DNA of 64,000 bases from Phycisphaeraceae bacterium. Lineage in GTDB: Bacteria; Planctomycetota; Phycisphaerae; Phycisphaerales; Phycisphaeraceae. The notes under the pieces are model-generated. The model did not search any database. It was not told where the DNA came from and was given only the letters and a program-made list of their open reading frames with translations. The stretch covers positions 1 to 64,000 of the forward strand of contig JANQSF010000080.1 in the NCBI GenBank assembly GCA_028284155.1, read 5' to 3'. This document shows, piece after piece, positions 33,429 through 42,102 of this stretch. Position numbers and translations under genes: made by a program. Within the stretch, counting starts at the first letter, position 1. Each line of letters begins with the position of its first letter.

Positions 33429-33889
33429 CAGCGCCATCCGACGACCTGAGAGACCTCTATCAGTCGTTGTTGCTGGACCACAGTCGACGGCCGCATCGCT
33501 TCCGTGAAATGTCCGATTCAGATGCGGAGGCTGAAGGCGCCAACCCGCTTTGTGGCGATCATGTGCGTGTATTCATTCGTCTCGATAATGATCGCCTGAC
33601 GGATGTTTCTTTCACTGGTCAGGGCTGCGCCATCTGCATGGCGTCGGCATCCATGATGACCGACGCCGTTGTTGGCCAATCGACACAACGCACATTGGCG
33701 TTGTTTGACACATTTCACAACTTGCTCACAGGCGGTTCAACGGAACCGGCGAATACAGACATCCCAAAGGAACTCTTAGCACTAGAGGGTGTCAGGAAGT
33801 TCCCGATCCGTGTCAAGTGCGCGACATTGCCGTGGCACACGCTCCGCAATGCCCTGCGACGAGACGAGACAATGGTCTCAACAGAATAG
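33425..33889 (+). CDS. sufU: SufU-type zinc-dependent sulfurtransferase
   Basis: A 154-residue protein of the IscU/SufU fold. The zinc ligands of SufU are present: Cys43 and Asp45 (NPLCGDH), Cys68 (GQGCAICMAS) and Cys132 (VKCATLPW). The insertion between Cys68 and Cys132 distinguishes SufU from IscU. SufU accepts persulfide from SufS and passes it to the SufBCD scaffold. It starts with GTG overlapping the sufS stop (GTGA). With sufS it supplies sulfur for clusters, probably including those of the divergent nitrate-reductase operon. Confidence 0.9.
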   Translation: MTAPSDDLRDLYQSLLLDHSRRPHRFREMSDSDAEAEGANPLCGDHVRVFIRLDNDRLTDVSFTGQGCAICMASASMMTDAVVGQSTQRTLALFDTFHNLLTGGSTEPANTDIPKELLALEGVRKFPIRVKCATLPWHTLRNALRRDETMVSTE

Positions 33890-33924
33890 GGCTATCTGCA
33901 ACGCGAAAAGGCAATCGTACAAGG

Positions 33925-34301
33925 TAGCGGCACTCCCCAACTCATGCTTCCGTTCGACCCGATGTTCCAACGGCCACATACGTCGAAAGATAGAGCGGAA
34001 TGGTCGCAGACCGTCAACTGCGAAAGAGTGGCATTACCACCACGAATGTGGTCGAATACCACAATTCACTCATTACCCTAAGCAATGTAAATTGCTGAGC
34101 GAAGTAGAGGTGAAACTCCCCGAGCTGGACTCGAACCAGCAACTTAGCGGTAACAGCAGGAAGTCAATACTTCACCGACAGCTCAGCAAACCTTGTTGAT
34201 GGAGCAGGATACGCAAGTCCAGTCGCTCGTCAAGCTTTCGCGTGGCATCGCGTTTATTCGCATGGATTCGCACTTCTACCACGTTTTCGGTGGTAGTGAT
34301 G
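33925..34301. repeat. Direct repeat copy 1 (~377 bp), left boundary of the 27-kb island
   Basis: This sequence is repeated in the same orientation at 61605-61981. Shared blocks include AGATAGAGCGGAATGGTCGC, the tRNA 3'-half at 34116-34156, CAGCAAACCTTGTTGAT and CAGTCGCTCGTCAAGCTTTC, with many point differences and small indels between. Both copies contain hairpins built from TACCAC/GTGGTA: here ACCAC-GAAT-GTGGT-CGAAT-ACCAC (34039-34062) and CTACCAC-N7-GTGGTAG (34276-34296). No intact gene is present between sufU and the next CDS (33890-34341); the right part is open in the same frames in both copies but has no recognised homology. The layout resembles paired attachment sites. Confidence 0.9.
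34116..34156 (-). pseudogene. 3' half of a tRNA, probably tRNA-Asn(GUU), in repeat copy 1
   Basis: On the minus strand the sequence ends with a canonical T arm, GCTGG-TTCGAGT-CCAGC, followed by the acceptor strand TCGGGGAG. Upstream is CTGTTA, resembling a GUU anticodon loop, but one base is missing compared with copy 2 and the anticodon stem does not pair. The 5' half is absent, so the tRNA cannot be functional. The 3' end of a tRNA gene is the usual target of tyrosine-recombinase integration. Confidence 0.65.
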
Positions 34302-34341
34302 CAGGGCTTGGATCTTCAGCCGTCACTGTTCGGAATCTCGA

Positions 34342-36012
34342 TCAGTGATTGAATCTGAACTCGGCGCTGGCGATCAGGGTCCAGACCAGGTCCTGGCAGC
34401 TCCGTTGCAGCTCTGTGTTGTCCTCGCCTGACGCGGCGCCCTTCAGGTCGGACAACTCCTGGTCGTCCGGTTGTCGGCTGAACACCGCGAGATACGCCGC
34501 GCGGATGCGCTGCTCCGAGTCTTCGAGCTTCGTCAATCGCGCCACGAGGTTGTCGCCTGCCGGGCGCAGCATGCGTTGCGTGGTATCGTTATACGTCAGG
34601 AACAGTGCTTGCGATGCGTTGGCCTGGAATCGGGCCCCGCCGCTCTCAAAGCGCTTTTGGAAGCTGTCGAAGTCTCGCTCCCGCTCAAAGAGCGCGCGTG
34701 TCACGGCGCGCGTCACGGTCGGAAGTTTCCGTTTCGACTTCTCACGCTCATACTTGGCCTGCAACTGGTCGAGATGGCCTGTCGCGATCCCGAGCGAATG
34801 CGCGAGCTGGTTGGGGGTGAGCGGCTTGAGAACGGCAACGGCGTACAGGGCGTTATCCGGCCGATCGCTGTCGCCCCGCCAGCGCGTCGAGCGCAGGTAA
34901 GTTTCGCTGTGCATGATCCCGCTGATGAGTCGGCGCAGATCGAATCCGTGCTTCTGCGTGTCCTCCGCCAGGAGATTGAGCAGGGCAGGGTGTGTCGGCG
35001 GATTCTGCGGGTGCATCTGATCAACCGGTTCGACCAGGCCGCGACCCATCAGTTTCTTCCAGATGCGGTTGGCGATCGACCGCTGCAGGTACGGCGTCTT
35101 GCCCCCGATGGCGTAATCGACCAGCGCGCCCCGTCGGCTGAACTTCGGCACGCCCGGCTTGCCACCCTGCCCCTTGACATGGAGGTAGCGATCCTTCACG
35201 TCCTTGCCGAGGTCCGGCTCCTCGATCACCTTGCCGTCGAGGAACATCAACCGAGCGGTCTTCTCCTGTTTCTCCGTCGTGACAAAGGTCAGTTCCCCCT
35301 CCGCCCGCTCGCTCAGCACGGACGCGTCTTTGTACTTGAACTGCTCCGTTCGGCTGAAGAAGGCCGCGAGGCCGTAGTAGTGCTCCTGCGTCCAGTCGAG
35401 AACGAAGGGGTGGTCATGACACTTGGCGCACTGAAGCTGCACGCCGAAAAAGACACTCGCGACGGCGGTCGTGATGTTGTCCAATTGCTCCTGTTTGTCA
35501 CCCTTCAAGCGACTGGAGATGAATAGCGCCGCGTTGCGCACCGATTCATCCTCGTGGCCAGGCGAAAGCAATTCGCGTGCGATCCGGTCCCAGGGCTTGT
35601 TCTGTTCAAGTGATGTCTGGAGGTACTCAAGAAAGCGGTCCTGAAACGGTGGCTTCTCCGGCAGCATGCCGTTGAGCCAGTGATTGATCACGCCGCGCCA
35701 GTGGACGGGCATCTCCGGATCGGTCAGCAGCGCGTCGATCAGCTTATGGTGCTTGTCGGGGTCTGAATCACTGAGATAGGCTGACGACTCGTCCGGTGTC
35801 GGTGTTCGGCCGATCAGGTCAAGATAGATACGGCGGAGCAGTTCATGCTGCTCGGCGCGTTTGCTTGACTTGATCGACTTGTCCTTCAAGACCGCGTCGA
35901 TCCGGGCATCGATCGCCTTGCTGAACGCCGCGTCGTGCGTCGAGGCACTTTCAGCGCGGACGACTGACGCCCAGCACGCCAACGCAAACAGGATGGCTGC
36001 CAATCGACGCAT
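34342..36012 (-). CDS. DUF1549/DUF1553 secreted protein with single CxxCH site
   Basis: A 556-residue exported protein with a signal peptide ending at SVVRA. The DUF1549 part shows LLRRIYLDLIGRTPTPDE, the partition typical of these proteins, and LQCAKCHDHPF, a CxxCH that may bind haem c. The DUF1553 part begins near RRGALVDY and includes IANRIWKKLMGRGLVEPVDQM. The N-terminal PSCyt1 cytochrome of longer relatives is absent. The function of the family is not established, though its members are abundant in Planctomycetes and lie next to DUF1501 proteins. It is the last gene of a DUF1501-WD40-DUF1549 unit, 11 bp after the WD40 gene. The ATG at 36012 starts the signal peptide; the frame is open to 36039. 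Confidence 0.86.
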   Translation of the reverse strand: MRRLAAILFALACWASVVRAESASTHDAAFSKAIDARIDAVLKDKSIKSSKRAEQHELLRRIYLDLIGRTPTPDESSAYLSDSDPDKHHKLIDALLTDPEMPVHWRGVINHWLNGMLPEKPPFQDRFLEYLQTSLEQNKPWDRIARELLSPGHEDESVRNAALFISSRLKGDKQEQLDNITTAVASVFFGVQLQCAKCHDHPFVLDWTQEHYYGLAAFFSRTEQFKYKDASVLSERAEGELTFVTTEKQEKTARLMFLDGKVIEEPDLGKDVKDRYLHVKGQGGKPGVPKFSRRGALVDYAIGGKTPYLQRSIANRIWKKLMGRGLVEPVDQMHPQNPPTHPALLNLLAEDTQKHGFDLRRLISGIMHSETYLRSTRWRGDSDRPDNALYAVAVLKPLTPNQLAHSLGIATGHLDQLQAKYEREKSKRKLPTVTRAVTRALFERERDFDSFQKRFESGGARFQANASQALFLTYNDTTQRMLRPAGDNLVARLTKLEDSEQRIRAAYLAVFSRQPDDQELSDLKGAASGEDNTELQRSCQDLVWTLIASAEFRFNH

Positions 36013-36023
36013 GAGCCGCCTCT

Positions 36024-37070
36024 TCACACCAGACCCCACAGTTCGACACTGCCATCTGACTTCCCGGCCGCGAGCGTGTTTCCATCAGGGGAGAAGGCCA
36101 ATCCCTGCGAGTACTCGCCGCGTTTGATCGATCCGATCGACTTACCGGGGACGTCGCCGACTCGGCCGGGTTTGCCCTTGTTGTCTGGCTTAGGCGGGAC
36201 AAGTTTGCCAGACTCGTACCGCCACACCTTTAGCTCACTCTCGCCGGCCGCAAAGATCGCCGCGCTGTGATGGAATACGGCCTGCGAACTGACGCGTTGC
36301 GCCTCTGCGACCGGTACACCCTTTTCCAAGTCGTAAACGCGCGTTCGCTGTCCGCCCGCGACGGCGAGGAAGCGGTCATCGCTGCTGATGGCAAGACGAT
36401 AGACGCCGCTGTACTTCGGGTTCTGACCCTGTTGATCGTTCGTTTCGCCAAAGGTGATCGTCTGGACGGTCTTGTAGCTCGACGAGTCGATGACCAGAAT
36501 CTTGCCGTCTTCGGCGCCGCTGATGATGTGTTTACCGTCCCGTGACCAGATCACGTCCCGGAGGTAGTTGGCGTGGCCGACGATTGTCTTGACCGGTTTC
36601 AGCGAGGCCCCGTCCCAAATGCGAATGACGAAATCGCGGCCGCCACCCGTGGCGATGCGCGAACCATCGGGCGAAAACGACGCCGCTTCGCACCAGCCGT
36701 CATGACCAGCCACGTCCGCCATCGGCTTCGTGTCAAAGGCTTCGGCGGCGAACCGCCACAGTTTGAGGCGACGGTCCGATCCGGCCGTCACCACGCTACC
36801 ACCCTTCGGATGCACGTCGAACCCGCGCACCCAGCCGGCGTCATGTGGGGTCACGAGTTGGCCGACGACGAACTTGCCCTTCTTTCTCTTGAGTTCCTGT
36901 GGCTCCGCCTCGATATCCCACATCGCGAGCCGACGGTCAACGACCTGCGCCATGACGAACGGCCGCGTCGGGTGGAAACGCACCCGCTTGACCGTCATCG
37001 GTCCGCGGTTTTCGCCGTCATCGACGAATAGCGTCTTGTCGGATTTGGCGAGTTTAATCGGATCAGCCAT
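36024..37070 (-). CDS. WD40-repeat protein
   Basis: A 348-residue beta-propeller with about six or seven WD40 repeats. Clear blades read VVDRRLAMWDIEA, TAGSDRRLKLWRF, ATGGGRDFVIRIWDG, SGAEDGKILVID and AAGKSDGSVELWGL, several preceded by SPDG turns. No signal peptide is visible, so it appears cytoplasmic unless exported by another route. WD40 proteins serve as interaction platforms. This one lies between DUF1501 and DUF1549/DUF1553 genes, an arrangement often seen in planctomycete genomes, and probably acts with them. It starts 3 bp after the DUF1501 stop. Confidence 0.88.
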   Translation of the reverse strand: MADPIKLAKSDKTLFVDDGENRGPMTVKRVRFHPTRPFVMAQVVDRRLAMWDIEAEPQELKRKKGKFVVGQLVTPHDAGWVRGFDVHPKGGSVVTAGSDRRLKLWRFAAEAFDTKPMADVAGHDGWCEAASFSPDGSRIATGGGRDFVIRIWDGASLKPVKTIVGHANYLRDVIWSRDGKHIISGAEDGKILVIDSSSYKTVQTITFGETNDQQGQNPKYSGVYRLAISSDDRFLAVAGGQRTRVYDLEKGVPVAEAQRVSSQAVFHHSAAIFAAGESELKVWRYESGKLVPPKPDNKGKPGRVGDVPGKSIGSIKRGEYSQGLAFSPDGNTLAAGKSDGSVELWGLV

Positions 37071-37073
37071 GAC

Positions 37074-38399
37074 TTAAAGCACCTCCGTCATGGGCTTGCC
37101 TTTCTTGTCCTCGACCAGCGGAATAGGACGCCCTTGAAAGTGCAGTTCTTTGTGTGGATCCATCCCCAATGCACGGTAGAAGGTGCAGAACAGGTCGGGG
37201 ATCGTCACCGGCCGGTCCTTGACGTCCGTGCCGTTCTCGTTCGTAGAGCCGATGACGGCCCCTTCCTGAAGGCCGCATCCGCCGAAAGACAGCGACCAAC
37301 TCTTGGTCCAGTGGTTGCGCCCCGGCGTGCCCTGACCCTGGATCGTGGGCGTTCTGCCAAACTCTCCCATCAACACGACAAGGGTATCCCGCCAGAGGCC
37401 GCTATCGATCAGGTCGTCGATCAGCGCTCCGACGGCGACATCGAATTCGCTGGTGATGTGCCGTTGGCTGTCAAATGCCCGTCGGTGCTTGTCCCAAGCC
37501 AGACCGTTCTGGTGTTGGACGCGGACGAATGAGACTCCCTTCTCGACCAGCCGCCGGGCCATCAGGCAGTCGCGCCCGAGCCGACTGTCGCCGTAGCGCC
37601 GACGATCTTCCTCCTTCTCCTTGGAGATGTCGAACAGGTCACTCTGCGCGAGCAGGCGCTGCATCCGGGTAAATGCGCTGTCATGGGCATCGGTCAGGCG
37701 CGCGTCGCGCCCACTGGCGAAACGCTTGCTGATCGCCTGCCTCATCTCCTCCCGCTTGCGCATGGCGGCCAATTCCTGCTCCGATACGTTCTTGGGCAAG
37801 TCCTGCGGAGGCTCGCCCCCTCCGGGGCAATACAGACCGTCATACTTCGGCCCCAAGTAGCCCGCGCCAGGCACGGCCAGCGCCGCGCCTTCTTTACCGA
37901 TGTTGACGTATGCGGGGATGTCGTTGTCCGGCGAGGGCAACTGGTGCTTACAGATACTCAACCAATGAGGCGGCGGTGCGACGATCTGGCTGGGCGCATA
38001 GCTGGTCTGTGCCAGGAACGCGCCATCAGTGTGATCGCCAATCTTGCTGGTCATACTGCGAACCGTCACCATGCGATTGGCAAGGCGAGCCAGGTTGGGC
38101 ATGTATTCGTCAATGTGCACGCCGGGAACGGACGTTGGGATCGACAAGTGCGGCCCACCCGTCGGCCGACCTGGTTTGGGGTCCCACGTCTCGAACTGGC
38201 TGGGCCCACCACTCATGAAGACCAGGATGACGTGCTTCTGATCGCGCTTGACCGCGGCTGCTGTGTCCTCGGCAAACACGCGATTCCATCCACCAAACGC
38301 CAGGCCGCCACCCACTGCGCCTTGTAGAAACAACCGACGCGAAAAAGCATGATCCGACGGGTTGCAAACAGCCCGAGCACCTGTTCCAAGGATGGACAT
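37074..38399 (-). CDS. DUF1501 family secreted protein
   Basis: A 441-residue protein with a Tat-type leader (SRRLFLQGAVGG) and the sulfatase/alkaline-phosphatase-like DUF1501 fold. Family motifs are FMSGGPSQFETWDPKPG near the start, GDHTDGAFLAQT, and VLMGEFGRTP late in the chain. The fold suggests a metal-dependent hydrolase, but the biochemical activity is not known. It is the first gene of the DUF1501-WD40-DUF1549 unit and lies downstream of the PQQ-like gene with a 115-bp gap that may hold a promoter. The ATG at 38399 is used; upstream frame sequence has no leader-like character. Confidence 0.87.
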   Translation of the reverse strand: MSILGTGARAVCNPSDHAFSRRLFLQGAVGGGLAFGGWNRVFAEDTAAAVKRDQKHVILVFMSGGPSQFETWDPKPGRPTGGPHLSIPTSVPGVHIDEYMPNLARLANRMVTVRSMTSKIGDHTDGAFLAQTSYAPSQIVAPPPHWLSICKHQLPSPDNDIPAYVNIGKEGAALAVPGAGYLGPKYDGLYCPGGGEPPQDLPKNVSEQELAAMRKREEMRQAISKRFASGRDARLTDAHDSAFTRMQRLLAQSDLFDISKEKEEDRRRYGDSRLGRDCLMARRLVEKGVSFVRVQHQNGLAWDKHRRAFDSQRHITSEFDVAVGALIDDLIDSGLWRDTLVVLMGEFGRTPTIQGQGTPGRNHWTKSWSLSFGGCGLQEGAVIGSTNENGTDVKDRPVTIPDLFCTFYRALGMDPHKELHFQGRPIPLVEDKKGKPMTEVL

Positions 38400-38514
38400 G
38401 TCGCAGACCTCGTCACACAACGAACCGGGGGACGTCCTACTCAAGATTGTAAGTGCGTTCCGCACGGTTACGACGCCCCGAAGACCGTGGCTGTGACCGG
38501 TCAAGCGGAAGTGA

Positions 38515-40506
38515 TCAATCAATGACCCGCAGGTCGTAGCAGTAGATTGCGTCGTGACCGCGAATGAAGATTCGGCCGTCCACGACGGGGTGCAACATGC
38601 ACGGCCCGTAGCTGGTGGTGTTGGGATGCGGGGGCACCCAGACCGCGTCGGGGCCTGTGGGCCGGAAGTCTTTCGGGTCGGTGGTGTACATCGCCATCCT
38701 CGTCGTGCCGTGCTTGCCGTCGACCACGCTGAACAGACGACCGTGCGCAATCAGCAGATGCCCGGCGTTGAACACCCCGCCTTGCGCTTTGAGGTGAGCG
38801 AGCTTCTTCCCAGTCCGAGTATCAAAACAATCCGTCCACTGAGCGCCGCTGAGATACAGTCGCCCGCCATCGATCTGGGGTCGCACGTAGTCGCTGTACT
38901 GCCCTTTCACCTTCTGCCCGTTCTCGATCAGATTCCACTTCATATGCCAGAGTAATTTCGGTTGATCCAGCCCGAGCTCCATGACCACACAGACCCGGTT
39001 GGCTGGGTCTTTGGCCTGCTGCGGATTGCGATCCTCTGTGTCGGGCGGTCCGACATCATCCCGATACGCCAGCAGGTTGCCGGAGACGGTGACGCCGCGG
39101 TAAGCATTGGCGGGGATCGACCACCGCACTGAACCGTCGGCGGCGTTGAGACAACTCATCTTGTACAGGCCGACGACAATCAGGCAAGACGTTCCACTGC
39201 CGGTCCACACGTGCGGATGGGAGTTCTTCCACGCGACCTTTTCCGTCCGCCAGCGCTGCTCGCCGCTCTTGGCGTCGAAGGCGACGACGCCCTGGCTCAT
39301 GTCGGCGCTGATCACCATGCCGTCCAGCACGATCGGCGACGAGCCCCAATCTCGGTTGCGCTTCTTGATCCACTTGCCGGTCTGAACGCCTTCGTCCCGC
39401 TGCTTCTCCAATTCGGTGGTGACGGGACCTAACGGTTGTTCCCAGAGAAGCTCGCCCGAATGTGAATCGAGACACCGAAGGCGCATGGTCGAACCGATGG
39501 CGTATACGCGCCGGTCCGCGACCACCACGCTCAGGTTGTTGAGGTCATTCTTGTGGCTCGTGTGATTCGCGCCGCCACCGGGGAAAGTGGTGCGCCAGAT
39601 CAACGCCCCGGTCGCCGCATCCACGGCGATCACGACATCATCAGCCGCGACCTTCAAGGGCACGAGCGTGGGCAGCTTGTTGTCCCTGAAGAACCCTTGG
39701 TTCGTTTCCCGGCTGAGCTGTTCCGTGTAGATCTTCGCGGCGTTCTTGTCGTAGGCGTCTCCGGATGGCAGGTAGAAGTTCAGGAATACTTTCCCCTCAG
39801 CCACGATCGGCGTCGCTCCGCCGCCCGACGGCGTGTTGTACAGCGACTTGACCCCGTGCCGCGGGATGTCGTTGGCGCGACCGGGCGCGGCGGATATGAG
39901 GCCCTCGCTCTTCCACACCGGCCGGGCCCTTGAAGGATCATCGATCAATTGCACATCGGTTTCCGCGGCCGAGCGATCGCCGTTCGGACCCAACCAGGTC
40001 GCCCAGTCCGCGCTCTGCGTGAAGTCCTGCTCCTTTTTAAGGGTCTCCGACGAACGCAGTTCGCCGACCAGAGTGCCCGACGCGGGTTCGAGTACCGGCG
40101 ACCAGCGGTCGTGGAACTTGATGCCCGGATCGGTTTTCGTGCGAGTCCAACTCCCTGTGATCCGGCCGCCATCGATTTTGGCGTCGAGTGTGTAGACAAA
40201 TCGGATTCCCGGCTTGTGCGCGGGTCCCTGGTCCATCACGGCACCGCTCAGCTTGCCGCCGATGAGGCGGAGCCCGCTCGCATCCACCGCAGGCGCATAC
40301 AGGGGCAGCCAGGCTCCCGCGCCCCGGCCTTCGCGCAGCCTCACCACCATCCAAGCGGGCCCCTTGTCGTCTCCCTCGGCCTCGAGTTTCAGGTAGGCCA
40401 ACTCATTGACGCCCGAAGGCCGGACGATGCGTGGGTCAGATTCCGCGTGGACCCCCGAAACAAGAAGTCCCCCTAGCAAGAGTGACCATATGAGAAAACG
40501 TTTCAC
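38515..40506 (-). CDS. Secreted PQQ-like beta-propeller protein
   Basis: A 663-residue exported protein. The start is a GTG at 40506 because GGAAAGGA lies at the right distance upstream and a signal peptide (KRFLIWSLLLGGLLVSG) follows directly; the frame is open to 40668, but that stretch has no leader. The C-terminal two-thirds contains PQQ-type blades: VVIAVDAATGALIWR, LRCLDSHSGELLWE, VVAFDAKSGEQRWR and CFDTRTGKKLAHL. These propellers occur in quinoprotein dehydrogenases and in scaffold proteins such as BamB. The catalytic Ca/PQQ residues could not be recognised, so a non-enzymatic role is possible. It lies between the DUF1552 and DUF1501 genes, in the same direction. Confidence 0.83.
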   Translation of the reverse strand: MKRFLIWSLLLGGLLVSGVHAESDPRIVRPSGVNELAYLKLEAEGDDKGPAWMVVRLREGRGAGAWLPLYAPAVDASGLRLIGGKLSGAVMDQGPAHKPGIRFVYTLDAKIDGGRITGSWTRTKTDPGIKFHDRWSPVLEPASGTLVGELRSSETLKKEQDFTQSADWATWLGPNGDRSAAETDVQLIDDPSRARPVWKSEGLISAAPGRANDIPRHGVKSLYNTPSGGGATPIVAEGKVFLNFYLPSGDAYDKNAAKIYTEQLSRETNQGFFRDNKLPTLVPLKVAADDVVIAVDAATGALIWRTTFPGGGANHTSHKNDLNNLSVVVADRRVYAIGSTMRLRCLDSHSGELLWEQPLGPVTTELEKQRDEGVQTGKWIKKRNRDWGSSPIVLDGMVISADMSQGVVAFDAKSGEQRWRTEKVAWKNSHPHVWTGSGTSCLIVVGLYKMSCLNAADGSVRWSIPANAYRGVTVSGNLLAYRDDVGPPDTEDRNPQQAKDPANRVCVVMELGLDQPKLLWHMKWNLIENGQKVKGQYSDYVRPQIDGGRLYLSGAQWTDCFDTRTGKKLAHLKAQGGVFNAGHLLIAHGRLFSVVDGKHGTTRMAMYTTDPKDFRPTGPDAVWVPPHPNTTSYGPCMLHPVVDGRIFIRGHDAIYCYDLRVID

Positions 40507-40692
40507 ATCAAGTCCTTTCCGGCAAGTGCGCTTATCTTCAACGATCAACGAAGGCCGTTGACTCCCCAATGCCCAACTCAATAAAGAGGCTGTTCCCGGC
40601 CCTCGCCGCGCCTTGAACTGTTGGAGCGGCATGCTCAATTCCTGCTGACGCTCCGCGACCAAGTTCATGGAATAGGCAGTTAACCTATTGCA

Positions 40693-42078
40693 TCATGCGC
40701 GGAGTTCTGAGACCAACCCTCGGCTATCCGTTAGATGAGGAGCTTCGACATCGAAGCAATCCAGCATCGTTCGGAAGACGCGGCACAACGGTTGCTCTCT
40801 CTCCGGATCCCAGGTCGAGTGTCTGTTGGCCCGGTTCTCGATCCCCTTCGAGTTGGCCGACGGCTCGGGATTGTAAAAGCGTCCCTGTCTCAAGCCGATC
40901 TTCTCACCGCCGAGCAAGATGTTGGGGGTGTTGACATGGTCGTGCGGACTACTGCTGCCGGCTCCGTAAAGGACCATCGAGTAATCGAGTAAGGAGCCGT
41001 CCCCTTCACGGGCTTCGTCCATGCGTTTGAGGAACTTCGCCAGGCGTTCGGCGCGCCAGGTCTCCCACGTGCGGAACGCCTCCCATTCACCCTTTTCTTC
41101 ACCGTGATGCCCGACGTTGTGTGCGTCCTTCTTCAGCCCGCAGGCGGTGATCGGGAATCGCGTGGCTTTGTCGGCCTGCTCGGCGCCCATCTGGTACGTG
41201 ACCACGCGCGTGGAATCCGTCTGGAGCGCCAGGAAAGTCAGGTGGAGCATCGTGTCCACATACGCCTCGGGAACGTCCGGCGACACGTCCAGGTTCAGAT
41301 CACTTGCATCGACTTTCGGTTTCGGGACATTCAGCCATTGTTCGGCGACGTCGATCCGTCTTTCGACTTCCCGCACCGACGTCATGTACTCATCAAGCTT
41401 TGCTTGGTCATGCTTTCCAAGGTGTCGGCGTAAATCCTTTGAACTCTCCAGGACCGCATCGAGAATGCTGCGTCCTTCATCGATCCCGTCCTGGTTCCTT
41501 TTCAACGCCTCCGAGCTGTCTTCGGCAAACAGACGTTGAAAGACAAACCGCGGATTGTTCAATGCCGGCACGGGCGACCCGCTCTTGCTGAACGAGACTG
41601 TGCGGGTCGCGCCTCGTGTGCCGGTCCCGCCTTCGGAGGAGAGCACCAGGGAGGGGTAACGGGTCTGTAGTCCGATCTTTTCCGCCAGGAGTTGATCGAT
41701 CGACACCTGCTGCTGGTAGGACCGTCGGATATCGGCGCCGGTCAGCCAGATATCAGCCGCGAAGTGAGCATTCAGACTGCGTGAGCGCACATGGGAGTGG
41801 TGCTTGAAGATGCTCATCTTTTTCTGGTACGGACCTAGGGACGCCAGAATGGGCGACAGCTTGAAGTCACGGCCGCTGCCGGTCGGATAGATGTCGAACT
41901 CCGGCTTGTTCTGGGGCGTGCAAGTGCCGTAAGGGATGTACATGCAGAAGAGCCGTTTGGGAGGCGTCTTCGTCTTGCCGTCGCCGGCCCACGACATGGC
42001 TTCAAACCAGGGCAGGGCCATGCTGACGCCCACACCTTTCAGCATGGTCCTCCTGCTCAAATGCCAGCTCTTCTTCAT
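40693..42078 (-). CDS. DUF1552 family secreted protein (pair A)
   Basis: A 461-residue protein with a Tat leader (SRRTMLKGVG, then ALPWFEAMS). Family motifs include MYIPYGTCTPQ, FKLSPILASLGPYQKKMSIF and SIDQLLAEKIG early on, SVREVERRID in the middle, and TDSTRVVTYQMGAEQ and SMVLYGAGSSSPHDHVN late. DUF1552 proteins resemble DUF1501 hydrolase-like folds, and their activity is unknown. It is always found here directly downstream of a DUF1592-type cytochrome, in this case 24 bp after it, which implies joint function. This pair is on the minus strand, while the other three are on the plus strand. Confidence 0.88.
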   Translation of the reverse strand: MKKSWHLSRRTMLKGVGVSMALPWFEAMSWAGDGKTKTPPKRLFCMYIPYGTCTPQNKPEFDIYPTGSGRDFKLSPILASLGPYQKKMSIFKHHSHVRSRSLNAHFAADIWLTGADIRRSYQQQVSIDQLLAEKIGLQTRYPSLVLSSEGGTGTRGATRTVSFSKSGSPVPALNNPRFVFQRLFAEDSSEALKRNQDGIDEGRSILDAVLESSKDLRRHLGKHDQAKLDEYMTSVREVERRIDVAEQWLNVPKPKVDASDLNLDVSPDVPEAYVDTMLHLTFLALQTDSTRVVTYQMGAEQADKATRFPITACGLKKDAHNVGHHGEEKGEWEAFRTWETWRAERLAKFLKRMDEAREGDGSLLDYSMVLYGAGSSSPHDHVNTPNILLGGEKIGLRQGRFYNPEPSANSKGIENRANRHSTWDPEREQPLCRVFRTMLDCFDVEAPHLTDSRGLVSELRA

Positions 42079-42102
42079 GGTGCAGTCCTTAGGCAGTGCC
42101 CT

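Noticed and set aside
34116..34200. A complete tRNA gene
   Set aside because: Only the T arm, acceptor 3' strand and part of the anticodon loop are present. No pairing 5' acceptor strand or D arm exists within the expected distance.
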